Shown piece by piece: positions 8,661-17,201 of a DNA stretch of 64,000 bases; position 1 is the first letter of the stretch; every line of letters starts with the position of its first letter. The stretch comes from Bacillota bacterium. Its GTDB lineage: Bacteria; Bacillota; Clostridia; Christensenellales; SZUA-584. The stretch spans positions 186,001 through 250,000 of the forward strand of contig JAEWTL010000085.1 of the NCBI GenBank assembly GCA_023459495.1, written 5' to 3'. A program made the translations under genes and the position numbers. The notes under the pieces are model-generated. The model was given only the letters and a program-made list of their open reading frames with translations. It was not told the DNA's origin and searched no databases.

Positions 8661-9188
8661 ATGAAAAGACTGTTAGCCATATGCGTGACGATTGCGTTGC
8701 TGCTCGCGCTGCCGGCCTGCGGCGCGAAGGAGACCGGAAATGCTGGCGAGAGCGACTATATGTTTTCTGAAGAAGACCTTGCACAGGTGAACGAGAGCAA
8801 CGCGGAGGGCTATATCAACGGCGAAAAGATCGATGAAGACATGGCGGAGAGTATGCTGCAAGAGTTAAACGAAACCGGTATGCCCATAGATGGCATCCCA
8901 GAGGGCTTCCCGGAGAGCATGCCGATCTACAGCGGTGCGCAGATACTCGAAGCGGGAGAATACGGTGAACACGGCTATACAATGGTGTACATGGTATCTG
9001 TGCCGTACGAAACGGTGGTAAGCTTCTACCAGCAGGCGTTTTCCGGTATTCAAAAAGAGTACGATGAGCCGGATGAGTGCTACTTTGAGGATTTCGATAT
9101 CGATGGCGGCAATGTGCATATCAACGGCCTGACTATCACGGACGACGGGGATTATACAGCGGTATTCATCACGCTGAAGTACAACTGA
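8661..9188 (+). CDS. Small secreted lipoprotein of unknown function
   Basis: 175 residues, ATG 8661 after AAAGGAG. Signal peptide with lipobox LPAC (Cys20). The mature part is very acidic. Residues about 75-175 (GFPESMPIYSGAQILEAGEYG, TVVSFYQQAFSGIQKEYDE, DYTAVFITLKYN) resemble the small alpha/beta domain seen in many Firmicute lipoproteins that begin with a PxYPGA-like motif. No enzyme motif seen. TATAAT lies at about 8591 but a good -35 is not evident. Confidence 0.75.
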   Translation: MKRLLAICVTIALLLALPACGAKETGNAGESDYMFSEEDLAQVNESNAEGYINGEKIDEDMAESMLQELNETGMPIDGIPEGFPESMPIYSGAQILEAGEYGEHGYTMVYMVSVPYETVVSFYQQAFSGIQKEYDEPDECYFEDFDIDGGNVHINGLTITDDGDYTAVFITLKYN

Positions 9189-9195
9189 GGAAATG

Positions 9196-9230
9196 AAGAG
9201 GGACGGATTATTTGTCCGTCCCTCTTTGAT
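9196..9230. terminator. Convergent terminator between the lipoprotein and zinc-ribbon genes
   Basis: A perfect 12-bp stem, AAGAGGGACGGA paired with TCCGTCCCTCTT, with a 7-base loop. It sits between two convergent genes and can serve both. Confidence 0.85.
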
Positions 9231-9304
9231 CTTATTGCGCAGGCATTGTGCATGGCCCAACAGTAATTCCTCAGCCATACATGGCATTGGTTAAACCGTA
9301 TGTG

Positions 9305-10729
9305 TCAGAACCCCAGACCGCCAAACATGTAGCCGCCTACGACGTCCTCGAAATCGCGGACAGTCGCTTCATCCTTATCCAAGTCGAATCGGCTGTCTTC
9401 CGCCACCTTTTCCTTGGGCATGCCGATTGCGACTGTTCCGTCGAAATCCACGCTCATTTCACTGCCATCCATTGAGACCGTCACCGTGCCAGACACGTCG
9501 CTGCCGTCCCAGGTCACAGATCCCTCAAAGCGTACGATGTCGCCTTCGTATTCGGCCTTGCCGTCGAATTCGATGTCCTTGCCCTTGGAAACGATGCTCA
9601 TGTCGACATTCATTTCAGAGCCGTTAGCCTTTACAGTCAGGCTGATGTCCCTGCCGTTCTTCGTCTTCTCGTAGCCGAACTGCAGATTGAACGAGCTGTA
9701 CTCTGAACCATCGTCATAATCCATCTCCAGCCCGACAGGCTTGCCGCCTTCATAGCTGATGGTGACGTTTAATTCAAAGTCAGCGTAGTCAGCCATATCC
9801 TCTGCGTTGTCGATGGCATCGTCGACGTCCATATCGAGCTCATCCAGCACATCGGCCAGCTTATCGTTCTTGTCGGCCTTCTCTTTCAGCGTTTTGAGCA
9901 TGTCGACGATGTCATCCGGAGTCATCGTCAGCGTCCATTCGTCCCCCTTCTTGCCAAAGCATTCCGGGTTAATGCTGTTGAGCATGGCCTCGGCCACCAT
10001 GATATAATCCGCCTGGGACACCTCCGAGCCGCCGGATATGCCTTCCATGACCGCTTCCAAACGGTCTTTCAGCGGCATGGGCTTTGAGAGGTCCGCATCC
10101 GTGTCGAACTCAATGCCGCCTACCTGATCGTACATGCTGATATAGAGTATGTTCTCGTCAAGCTGTGCGATGATATCCTGATCCACCGCCTCTGCATGGA
10201 CGCCCAGCACCTCTTTGTCGTACGCCATCTCCACAGAAGCGCTGACCGGATAGTAGCCCGTATCCACGTCGACATCCATGTTGATGTCAAAGGGCTGATC
10301 GGCGAGCTTCTTCAGGTCCTGATTTCCAAGGCCCTCAAACGCCCCCGCAAAAACCCGCACCGCGTCGTTGGCAAACTTCGTCTGCGTCGTATTGCCCTTG
10401 AACGGCCCCATACCACCGCTGAATACCGTGAAGACAAGCACCAGTATGATGGCAAGCAGCACGACCGCTCCCCCCGCGATGTACATCCACGGTTTCAGCT
10501 TAAATTTGTTTTTTGGCGGCTGCCCGTAAGGCGGCTGCTGACCGTATGGCTGGCCGTAAGTCTGCTGGCCTGCCGGCTGCTGATAATAAGGCTGTTGGTT
10601 CACTGGTGCCTGTACTGGCGGCTGTTGTACCGGCGGCTGCGCGGGAAGCTCTGCGTCCACCTTGGCACCGCAGTTGATGCAAAATGCGGAGCCATCGGGT
10701 ATTTCCTTCCCGCAGTTGCTGCAAAACAT
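9305..10729 (-). CDS. Zinc-ribbon membrane-anchored protein with extracellular domain
   Basis: 474 residues from the ATG at 10729 (GGAGGAGGGTGAAATTA upstream); an in-frame start 14 codons earlier lacks an SD. Order: zinc ribbon (FCSNCGKEIP...FCINCGAK, two CxxC), a Gln/Pro/Tyr-rich linker (QQPYYQQPAGQQ, PYGQQPPYGQP), one membrane segment at about 80-103 (WMYIAGGAVVLLAIILVLVF), then about 370 residues that are acidic and beta-rich outside the membrane (DADLSKPMPLKDRLEAVMEG, KNGRDISLTVKANGSEMN). The layout is common in gut Clostridia and is of unknown function. The ribbon stays cytoplasmic if the topology is N-in. Confidence 0.8.
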   Translation of the reverse strand: MFCSNCGKEIPDGSAFCINCGAKVDAELPAQPPVQQPPVQAPVNQQPYYQQPAGQQTYGQPYGQQPPYGQPPKNKFKLKPWMYIAGGAVVLLAIILVLVFTVFSGGMGPFKGNTTQTKFANDAVRVFAGAFEGLGNQDLKKLADQPFDINMDVDVDTGYYPVSASVEMAYDKEVLGVHAEAVDQDIIAQLDENILYISMYDQVGGIEFDTDADLSKPMPLKDRLEAVMEGISGGSEVSQADYIMVAEAMLNSINPECFGKKGDEWTLTMTPDDIVDMLKTLKEKADKNDKLADVLDELDMDVDDAIDNAEDMADYADFELNVTISYEGGKPVGLEMDYDDGSEYSSFNLQFGYEKTKNGRDISLTVKANGSEMNVDMSIVSKGKDIEFDGKAEYEGDIVRFEGSVTWDGSDVSGTVTVSMDGSEMSVDFDGTVAIGMPKEKVAEDSRFDLDKDEATVRDFEDVVGGYMFGGLGF

Positions 10730-10915
10730 TAATTTCACCCTCCTCCAATTAATAATACAGTTTAATAACATTAATATTTTACTATATTAATTCAGTCTTT
10801 ACCATATTCACAACATATATAAACCAATAAATTCTCGCAAAACGACCTATTTATCTCTTTTTCTCTCGGGATGAAACCATCCATATACGATGTGTCACAC
10901 ATTCACATTACGCTT

Positions 10916-10930
10916 CATACCATATGGTAT
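10916..10930 (+). promoter_or_regulatory. Palindrome and possible SigE/SigK-type -10 element
   Basis: ATACCATATGGTAT (10917-10930) is a perfect 14-base palindrome. The same stretch holds CATACCAT and CATATGGTA, which resemble the -10 elements of mother-cell sigma factors SigE (CATACANT) and SigK (CATANNNTA). It lies about 45 bases before the start of the Cys/Gln-rich protein. It could be a promoter, an operator, or both; no convincing -35 was identified. Confidence 0.35.
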
Positions 10931-10974
10931 AACAGGGTGAAATCCACTTTTACTACTGATATGGAGGTCAAATT

Positions 10975-11373
10975 ATGTCTTGCTATTACCGCTATAACTG
11001 CTGGGATCCCTGCCAGAAACGTTGCCATAGTCACTGTGAGGATCCTTGTGAAGAGAAAAAGCACCATCAGGATAGCTGGCGGGATTATGAACTTGAGTTA
11101 GAGCAGGAACAGGAACAGGAACAAAAACAGAGACAGGCACAGGCGCAGCTGCAGGCGCAGGCACAGGCGCAGCTGCAGGGCCAGGATCAGGATCAGGATC
11201 AGAACCAGAGGAATGTATTCAAGGAAATCGGCAATGTTCATATCGACATGTTCAATGATAATGTACTGGTTGCCGTGCTTGTCGTGGTCGCGGTGCTGAC
11301 CGGCGCTTTGGATGGCGCGGGCGTTCAGACCCTGCTTGACCGGTTTCTCAGCGGGAACAATCCTATCCGCTAA
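10975..11373 (+). CDS. Cys-rich and Gln-repeat small protein, candidate spore-surface protein
   Basis: 132 residues, GGAGGTC before the ATG. Three parts: a Cys/His/Tyr-rich head (six Cys in the first 25 residues, e.g. CYYRYNCWDPCQKRCHSHC); a Gln repeat at about 43-78 made of QE, QK, QA, QL and QD dipeptides from a hexamer-like DNA repeat; and a tail with one hydrophobic segment (VLVAVLVVVAVLTGAL, about 97-112) ending DRFLSGNNPIR. Cys-rich heads and glutamine-rich bodies are typical of cross-linked coat or exosporium proteins, and Gln is the acyl donor for Tgl, encoded 4 kb away. Function is inference; no family recognised. Confidence 0.65.
   Translation: MSCYYRYNCWDPCQKRCHSHCEDPCEEKKHHQDSWRDYELELEQEQEQEQKQRQAQAQLQAQAQAQLQGQDQDQDQNQRNVFKEIGNVHIDMFNDNVLVAVLVVVAVLTGALDGAGVQTLLDRFLSGNNPIR
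11101..11215 (+). repeat. In-frame Gln-codon tandem repeat
   Basis: Imperfect hexamers of the type CAGGAA, CAGGCA and CAGGAT inside the Cys/Gln-rich gene. Such tracts are prone to length change by slippage. Confidence 0.75.
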
Positions 11374-11407
11374 CAGGTCAACACCTATATACAAGCCTTC
11401 TCATAAA

Positions 11408-11436
11408 ATAGGCTGCCCGATCGGCAGCCTTTTTTA
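11408..11436 (+). terminator. Rho-independent terminator
   Basis: AGGCTGCC/GGCAGCCT stem (8 bp) with a 5-base loop, followed by TTTTTTT. Placed between convergent genes. Confidence 0.85.
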
Positions 11437-11445
11437 TATCCATGT

Positions 11446-12300
11446 TCACAGTTTCTTGGAAAAATGCTGATAGTCCTTGTCTCCGCTCCAGTCGCCGCCC
11501 CATGTCCAGCCATGCTGAATGAACAGCTTGTAGCACAGATCGTCGTGGTCGATCATACCGGGCAGGCCTAAAGTCCGGTCCACATACTGTGCACCGTTTT
11601 CCGGCGCCACGCGGTCGCCGTCAATGTACGGGTTGTAGAGCGGATTGATGTCGATGGCTGCTCCGAGGCTGTGCCGCGAGAGGGTTGAGGAGCCGGTAAC
11701 TTGCCGGTAGCAGAATCCCGACGTGTTGTTGGCCTCCATGGAGAGCGTATCGTCGCCGGGCTGACCGAAGTCGTCCACAAGGCGGATTGAGGTAAACGGA
11801 TACTTCGCCTGAAACAGCTCATAGAAGATCTGCGTCACCTCTTTGGCCAGCTTTTTGTTCACAATCAGCTCGCCGTCGCTGTGTTCCTTGCCCTCAAAAT
11901 CGTAGTAGCGCAGGCGGATATAACGCAGGTCGTCATAAGTGATGGCGGCGTCCGAGTCGTCGGCGGGGTAACTCATGCCCGTGATGCGCTGCTTGATCTC
12001 AGCGCTGAGCTTGACAAAGTAGAACCCATCGGCGATCGTGACGCGGCCATCGTCCGGCGTGGCCGTGGGCGAAGGAGAGGGTGTGGCATAGCTTTCACTT
12101 GCGGCCGCGGTGGTGGGAACAGGCGTCGGTACGGGCGTGGAAATGGGTGTGGGCGGTGTGGACAATTCAGTCTCCGGTGAAGACGATGGTACGGAAGCGG
12201 AGTGCGTTTCACCCGTCCCACCTGCACACCCCGCAAGCGCGCACAGCACCAAACAAAGCATCATGCTCATCACCTTTCGTCCGGTCTTCTTCATCCCCAT
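11446..12300 (-). CDS. M15-family D-Ala-D-Ala carboxypeptidase-like lipoprotein
   Basis: 284 residues. Lipoprotein signal with lipobox LAGC (Cys25), then a Pro/Thr/Ser linker to about residue 75. The catalytic domain matches the M15 (VanY/CwlK-like) zinc peptidases: SRHSLGAAIDINPLYNPY gives the H-x(6)-D zinc pair, and GGDWSGDKDYQHF gives the C-terminal His ligand. Such enzymes trim peptidoglycan stem peptides outside the membrane. The start is uncertain between ATG 12300 and ATG 12294, both near a G-rich SD. It shares its strand with the APH-like gene upstream, 63 bases away. Confidence 0.88.
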   Translation of the reverse strand: MGMKKTGRKVMSMMLCLVLCALAGCAGGTGETHSASVPSSSPETELSTPPTPISTPVPTPVPTTAAASESYATPSPSPTATPDDGRVTIADGFYFVKLSAEIKQRITGMSYPADDSDAAITYDDLRYIRLRYYDFEGKEHSDGELIVNKKLAKEVTQIFYELFQAKYPFTSIRLVDDFGQPGDDTLSMEANNTSGFCYRQVTGSSTLSRHSLGAAIDINPLYNPYIDGDRVAPENGAQYVDRTLGLPGMIDHDDLCYKLFIQHGWTWGGDWSGDKDYQHFSKKL

Positions 12301-12363
12301 CCCCCAACTCGTTTTATTTTTATGATTCTACCACAGCTTTTACGATGCGCAAGCGTATACCTT

Positions 12364-13206
12364 TTATATCCAATCGCGCCACGCTGACGGGCTGGCTTCG
12401 CTTTGCATGCATCTTTCGATAAAATGCATAAGCGCTGGTTTCTCGGCTGGCATACCATAACAACAGCGCTCGGCAGCCTTCACAACCAGCCACCGTCCGA
12501 ACCGGTCCGGATCAAAATCCGTCAGCGAACGGAATGCGTTGAGATACGCGTTGGCGATCATGCCGCCCGTAATCCGCATTACGGCGTACGCGGCAGCGCC
12601 TACGCCCGGAAAGCGCGGTACCTTTTTGAGGATCAGCACCGTATGGGCGACGTCCGAGAGGATGTCCCCCTGATAAGCGCCGAACCAGTCGATGACATAG
12701 TTTCTGCCGTCGGCCTTGAGTATATTGCCGGGGTGGAAATCGCCATGGCAGAGCGCGCTGTCGTCCGGCAGCAGATCGATCTGCTTTTGCACAAACGCCT
12801 TGGCCTCCGCGGACAGTTCCTGCGCCTTCTCAGTCAGATAACGTGCACGGCCCCGTGCCGGTTTGAGCCCGGGCACCATGTTCTGCGACACCTTAAGGTG
12901 CAGCGAAGCCAAAGTCTTTGCTTCCTTGCGCAGTTGCAGGGGATGCCGTTTCATATCATCCAGCATGGAAATGCCGTTGATACGCTGAACGATCACCGCA
13001 GGCTTGTCCTCCACCGTCAGGGACTCATACATCTCTGGTACGCTGACGCCGCTGCCTTGCAACGCTTTTGTAATCTCAATCTCATACTGCAGCAGCTCCG
13101 CATCCTTGGGATTGCGCAGCACCCGCAGCACCTTGCCGTCGCCGTATTCATATATCTGTGCCTGCCCACCCTGTGCAATCATCCGAAAGCCTTTAATATC
13201 CATCAA
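12364..13206 (-). CDS. Aminoglycoside phosphotransferase (APH/choline kinase)-family protein
   Basis: 280 residues. Protein-kinase-like fold of the APH family: N-lobe MIAQGGQAQIYEYGDGKVLRVL with a Gly loop and Lys, catalytic loop CHGDFHPGNIL (Asp156), and metal-binding VIDWFGAYQGD (Asp173). Members phosphorylate small molecules such as aminoglycosides, choline, homoserine or sugars; nothing here tells which, and chromosomal copies of this type are usually not resistance genes. Starts with two Met codons; the SD is not strong. Confidence 0.85.
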   Translation of the reverse strand: MMDIKGFRMIAQGGQAQIYEYGDGKVLRVLRNPKDAELLQYEIEITKALQGSGVSVPEMYESLTVEDKPAVIVQRINGISMLDDMKRHPLQLRKEAKTLASLHLKVSQNMVPGLKPARGRARYLTEKAQELSAEAKAFVQKQIDLLPDDSALCHGDFHPGNILKADGRNYVIDWFGAYQGDILSDVAHTVLILKKVPRFPGVGAAAYAVMRITGGMIANAYLNAFRSLTDFDPDRFGRWLVVKAAERCCYGMPAEKPALMHFIERCMQSEASPSAWRDWI

Positions 13207-13355
13207 AATCGCCTCGTTCCCTGCCTGTTACTTATATTTATTATATCACTTCAGCATTTTATATGGAAAGAACGTGCGGCCCGGTCATTTTAGCATACTT
13301 CATCGCGCAGCCCCTGCATATCATGTGATAACGCTGTTCAACGAAGGCTGCCGCA

Positions 13356-14888
13356 ATGAAAAGAAACTTTTTTGCCAATACCATGACGCTTGCCTTAACC
13401 GCACAGCTGCTGCGGATCGTGGGCATCGCTTTTACCGCATACCTGACCCGTCGGATCGGTGCGGAGGGCGTGGGGCTTTATCAACTAATACTCTCGGTCT
13501 ACTTTCTTGCGGCTACACTCGCATCCTCCGGCATCAGCACCGCCGTATCCCGCCTCACTGCGGAGCTGCTTCCCAAATGTGGCAGGGGACGCCCGGATGG
13601 CGCACTGCGCAAAGCGCTGCCCTTAAGCCTGCTGCTTGGCCTCGTCGCAGGGGTGGCGCTGTATCTGCTTGCTGTGCCCATCGGTGAGGGCTTGCTAAAG
13701 GACGCACGTACCGTACCGTCCATTCAGATGCTTGCGGCAGGCCTGCCTTTTATGGCAATGTCGTCCTCCCTGCAAGGTTACTTCTTTGGCGTGCGCAAAG
13801 CAATACAGCCCTCGGTTCAGATGGTATTTGAGCAGGTACTGCGCATGGGGCTCATCATGGCGGTCATCGGCGCGTTCCTTCCGCGCGGACTCGCCGCCTC
13901 CTGCTTTGCCATCATTCTGTGCTGCATGATCTCAGAGGCGCTTTCATGCGCCTTTGGCTTTGTGTTGTATATCGCCGACGCGCGAAAAGGCGTATGCGCT
14001 GTCCGGGAGCCCGGCATGCTCCGCAAGCTGGCGGGTATTGCGCTGCCTGTTGCGCTCACAGGCTACCTGCGCGCCGCCTTTAAAACGGCGGAAAACGTGC
14101 TTATCCCTTCGGGTCTTCGTGCAAACGGCAAGACGGAAGGGCAGGCGCTTGCTCAGTACGGGCTGATCGGCATGGCCTCACCCGTGTTGTTTTTCCCTTC
14201 GGGCATACTCGCGGCAGCGGCCACCCTGCTTATCCCCGAAGCATCCGAAGCGCGCGCCTCAGGCCACGAAGAGCGGGTGCGGCGCATCTTCGCACGCACC
14301 TTCCGGATGACAGTGTTGTTCGCGCTGTTGTTCGGCGTGCTGTTCACTACGCTTGGTAATCAGTTGGGGGAGTTGATCTTTCGCAACGCCGACGCGGGGT
14401 CGCTCATTACCGCGCTTGCGCCGCTCGTGCCGCTGATGTACCTCGACTTCGTGGTGGATGCGCTGCTCACCGGCCTTGGGCAGCAGATGAAAACGCTGCG
14501 CATCAATATGGTGGACTATGCCTTGCGCGTGGGACTCATTCTGCTGCTGATCCCGCGCTTCGGGTTCGTCGCCTACATCGTGGTGCTCTACTTCAGCACC
14601 GTGCTCAACGCCACACTCAGTATCCGCCGCCTGCTGATCGCGAGCGGCTGCCGCATCGACTATCCGCTGTGGGTATGGGGGCCGATACTGTCCGCCGCCA
14701 TCGCAGGCGGGCTGGCGCTGCTGATATCCCGGCTGCTGCATCTTGACGGCGTACTGGGCGTAACGTTGCAGGCACTGCTCACGTCGGTATTGTATATTGC
14801 GCTGCTCCGGCTGACGCGTTGCCTCACTCGGGATGATCTTAACTGGATGAAGGATCTGGCGCGCGTTGCACGGCAAAGAAAGGTGTGA
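13356..14888 (+). CDS. SpoVB/MurJ-type oligosaccharide flippase (MOP superfamily)
   Basis: 510 residues with about 14 hydrophobic helices, the size of SpoVB (about 518). The N-terminus, NTMTLALTAQLLRIVGIAFTAYLTRRIGAEGVGLYQLI, is the classic polysaccharide-biosynthesis/SpoVB opening. It is followed by GISTAVSRLTAE and later KTAENVLIPSGL, matching the SpoVB group. Family role: moving lipid-linked precursors across the membrane; SpoVB is needed for spore cortex. Paralogues (YkvU, YtgP, MurJ) cannot be excluded from sequence alone, so no symbol is given. Divergent from the APH-like gene. Confidence 0.88.
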   Translation: MKRNFFANTMTLALTAQLLRIVGIAFTAYLTRRIGAEGVGLYQLILSVYFLAATLASSGISTAVSRLTAELLPKCGRGRPDGALRKALPLSLLLGLVAGVALYLLAVPIGEGLLKDARTVPSIQMLAAGLPFMAMSSSLQGYFFGVRKAIQPSVQMVFEQVLRMGLIMAVIGAFLPRGLAASCFAIILCCMISEALSCAFGFVLYIADARKGVCAVREPGMLRKLAGIALPVALTGYLRAAFKTAENVLIPSGLRANGKTEGQALAQYGLIGMASPVLFFPSGILAAAATLLIPEASEARASGHEERVRRIFARTFRMTVLFALLFGVLFTTLGNQLGELIFRNADAGSLITALAPLVPLMYLDFVVDALLTGLGQQMKTLRINMVDYALRVGLILLLIPRFGFVAYIVVLYFSTVLNATLSIRRLLIASGCRIDYPLWVWGPILSAAIAGGLALLISRLLHLDGVLGVTLQALLTSVLYIALLRLTRCLTRDDLNWMKDLARVARQRKV

Positions 14889-14894
14889 CGTGGT

Positions 14895-14923
14895 TTGTAT
14901 TTGCGCCCTGCGCGTGCTACACT
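14895..14923 (+). promoter_or_regulatory. Promoter for the VIT1-family transporter
   Basis: TTGTAT, 17 bases, TACACT, beginning 7 bases after the flippase stop; the start codon is 23 bases on. Confidence 0.5.
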
Positions 14924-14945
14924 GAGTGACAGGAGGTGACAGTAT

Positions 14946-15803
14946 ATGATGGAAGCACTGCTGTGTGAACAACGCAACGAGATCACGTCCCACATCATCT
15001 ACAAAAGACTGAGCAAAACCGTACGCGACGCGGGGAACCGCGAGACGCTGAAGCGCATCAGCGACAACGAACTGGAACACTACGAAACGCTGAAAAGCAT
15101 TACGCATACCGATGTGCCGCCGCGGCGGCTGTACGCTTTTTTCTTCTTTATCATCGCGCGGGTCTTCGGCCTGACGTTCGGCGTGAAGCTGCTGGAGCGC
15201 GGCGAAACGGACGCCTCGGATTCGTATGAACGTTTGAGCAGCGAGTATCCGCAGGTCGCCGAATTCGTGGGCGACGAGGAGGGACACGAGCGTGAGCTGA
15301 TCGACATGATTAACGAAGAGAAGCTGAATTATGTCGGCGCAATCGTGTTGGGCCTCAACGACGCCCTTGTGGAGCTGACAGGCGCGCTCGCGGGCTTCAC
15401 CTTCGCATTCCAGAACACCAAGCTCATCGCACTCACCGGCCTTATCACAGGTATCAGCGCTTCACTGTCCATGGCGGCAAGCGAATACCTTTCAGCTTCA
15501 CACGAGACGGGCAGCCGCAAGGGCGCGCTCAAATCGGCCCTGTACACTGGAGCGGCCTATGTGCTGACCGTGGTCATCCTGATTCTGCCCTTCCTGCTGA
15601 TTGCCAATCCCTTCGTTAGCCTTGGCGTGTGCCTCGGTGCGGCGGTGCTCATCATATTGGTGTTCAACTTCTACGTTTCGGTCGCCAAGGATACGCCGTT
15701 CCGCCGTCAGTTTTGGGAGATGGTGCTCATCAGCCTCGGCGTGGCGGGCATTTCGTTCCTCATCGGTATCCTCGTCAAGAATGTGTTCGGCGTGGACGTA
15801 TAA
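14946..15803 (+). CDS. Ferritin-like/VIT1 (CCC1) family iron-manganese transporter
   Basis: 285 residues, AGGAGGTGA before the ATG. The first half is a ferritin-like (rubrerythrin-type) cytoplasmic domain with Glu and ExxH pairs: EQRNEI, DNELEHYETL, ERGETDASDSYE and DEEGHERELI. The second half is a VIT1/CCC1 membrane domain with five hydrophobic helices (VGAIVLGLNDALVELTGALAG, ISASLSMAASEYLSAS). Bacterial fusions of this layout (MbfA type) export iron or manganese, with the ferritin-like part sensing or delivering metal. It complements the ferritin at 5 kb and the Mn2+-riboswitch ATPase at 45 kb in metal handling. Confidence 0.88.
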   Translation: MMEALLCEQRNEITSHIIYKRLSKTVRDAGNRETLKRISDNELEHYETLKSITHTDVPPRRLYAFFFFIIARVFGLTFGVKLLERGETDASDSYERLSSEYPQVAEFVGDEEGHERELIDMINEEKLNYVGAIVLGLNDALVELTGALAGFTFAFQNTKLIALTGLITGISASLSMAASEYLSASHETGSRKGALKSALYTGAAYVLTVVILILPFLLIANPFVSLGVCLGAAVLIILVFNFYVSVAKDTPFRRQFWEMVLISLGVAGISFLIGILVKNVFGVDV

Positions 15804-15953
15804 CGCGCTATTTTTGGAGGCTTTGCCTCATATCATCGTTTACGGGGGTTTCCTCGAATCCTTATCGGTACAGGCATTTCCACCGCCTTTTTTACAACCT
15901 TATAAAGCCTGATAAGGACGTGAAGGGTACGCCGCAGTTTTACAAAGGACCGG

Positions 15954-15982
15954 TTGAAAGGCATTAAGCGTTGTTGTATACT
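15954..15982 (+). promoter_or_regulatory. Promoter for the phosphofructokinase gene
   Basis: TTGAAA, 17 bases, TATACT; the start codon is 28 bases downstream. Near-consensus. Confidence 0.7.
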
Positions 15983-16009
15983 CAATGCGAAAAGCAAGGG
16001 AGGTAAACC

Positions 16010-17074
16010 ATGCGCATCGGAATTCTGACGAGCGGCGGCGATTGCCCGGGCCTCAATGCGGCCATACGCGGCGTTGCCAAAGCTTCGTATCAATTATTCA
16101 GCGACGCCGAGATCGTCGGCATCATGGGAGGCTACGAGGGCCTCATCAACGGGCACTACCGTCTGATGAACGAGGAAGAGTTCTCCGGTATCCTCACGCT
16201 GGGCGGCACGATCCTGCGCACGTCGCGCGGAGGCAATGTAGAGGGGCACCAGAACACCGGCCGGTATCTCGACATGTTCCGCATGATGGCCAAGAACTAT
16301 GAGAAGATGGAATTAGATTGCCTCGTGACGCTGGGCGGCAACGGCACGCACGCTGCGGCGGGCATTCTTGCAGAGCATGGCCTCAATATCATTGGCCTGC
16401 CCAAGACTATCGACAACGACATTTTTGGCACGGAAGTCACGTTCGGTTTCCAGAGCGCCGTGGATATCGCGACCGACGTTATTGACCGCGTGCACACCAC
16501 GGCGATGTCACATTCGCGCGTGATGATCATCGAGCTGATGGGCAACACAGCGGGCTGGCTGACGCTGTCCGCGGGCATTGCGGGCGGCGCCGACGTGGTG
16601 CTGATCCCCGAGATTCCCTACAGCATCCAAGCCGTAGCGGACGCGATTTACGAACGCTACGAGGGCGGCAAGCCCTATTCGATCATCGCGGTGGCCGAAG
16701 GCGCGCGCAGCGCGACCGATGAGGCGGATGTGAGCCTCAAAGGCAAGCACTATTCCATCGGCTACAAGCTGGCTGACGAGCTCTCGCAGGTCATCGATAT
16801 TGAGACACGCGTTGTAGTGCCGGGGCATTATCAGAGAGGCGGCCCGCCCTGTCCGTACGACCGTCTGCTTGCGACCGAGATGGGCGTTTACGCCGCCAAG
16901 CTGATTCAGGAGAAACAGTTCGGCCACACTGTGGCGGTTGTAAACGGAAAGGTGACATCCAACCTGATGAAGGATGTGGCGGGTAAGACCAAAAATGTAC
17001 CGCAAGACGCACACATGCTTGAGGTCGGTCGGGACATCGGTCTGAGCTTCGGCGAGCCGAAAACAGGAAAGTAA
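16010..17074 (+). CDS. pfkA: 6-phosphofructokinase
   Basis: 354 residues, GGGAGGT before the ATG. Commits glycolysis by phosphorylating fructose 6-phosphate. Landmarks: GILTSGGDCPGLNAAIRG (nucleotide-binding Gly loop), TLGGNGTHAA (109-115), PKTIDND (131-137, with the catalytic Asp), MGNTAGWLT, and the C-terminal GGPPCPYDR. Phosphoryl-donor positions are mixed: Gly112 corresponds to E. coli Gly104 (ATP type), while Lys132 corresponds to E. coli Gly124 (Lys is typical of PPi and group III enzymes). The Gly/Lys pair is known from ATP-using group III enzymes, so ATP is more likely than PPi. The usual GGDGS Asp is Asn111. Confidence 0.93.
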   Translation: MRIGILTSGGDCPGLNAAIRGVAKASYQLFSDAEIVGIMGGYEGLINGHYRLMNEEEFSGILTLGGTILRTSRGGNVEGHQNTGRYLDMFRMMAKNYEKMELDCLVTLGGNGTHAAAGILAEHGLNIIGLPKTIDNDIFGTEVTFGFQSAVDIATDVIDRVHTTAMSHSRVMIIELMGNTAGWLTLSAGIAGGADVVLIPEIPYSIQAVADAIYERYEGGKPYSIIAVAEGARSATDEADVSLKGKHYSIGYKLADELSQVIDIETRVVVPGHYQRGGPPCPYDRLLATEMGVYAAKLIQEKQFGHTVAVVNGKVTSNLMKDVAGKTKNVPQDAHMLEVGRDIGLSFGEPKTGK

Positions 17075-17110
17075 GAAGCATTTCTTGGAGACTCCGTCCA
17101 AAACCAGTGC

Positions 17111-17156
17111 TCAAGGGACTGTGCTTTAGGCGGAAACGCAGGGCAGCGCCCTTGTA
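17111..17156 (+). repeat. Degenerate copy (A) of the hairpin-rich intergenic repeat
   Basis: Aligns by eye to the copy at 20997-21080 in the same orientation: CAAGGGAC, then TTAGGCGGAA, then GCAGGGCAGCGCCCTTGTAAA. The final AGGGC/GCCCT hairpin is kept; the middle one has decayed. Confidence 0.5.
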
Positions 17157-17175
17157 AAAGAGTCCATAAGCAATT

Positions 17176-17201
17176 GAGCCCTGTCGAAGCAGGGCTCTTT
17201 C
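17176..17201. terminator. Terminator hairpin between convergent pfkA and crcB
   Basis: GAGCCCTG/CAGGGCTC, an 8-bp stem with a 6-base loop, then CTTTCT. The T run is short on the plus strand. Confidence 0.55.
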
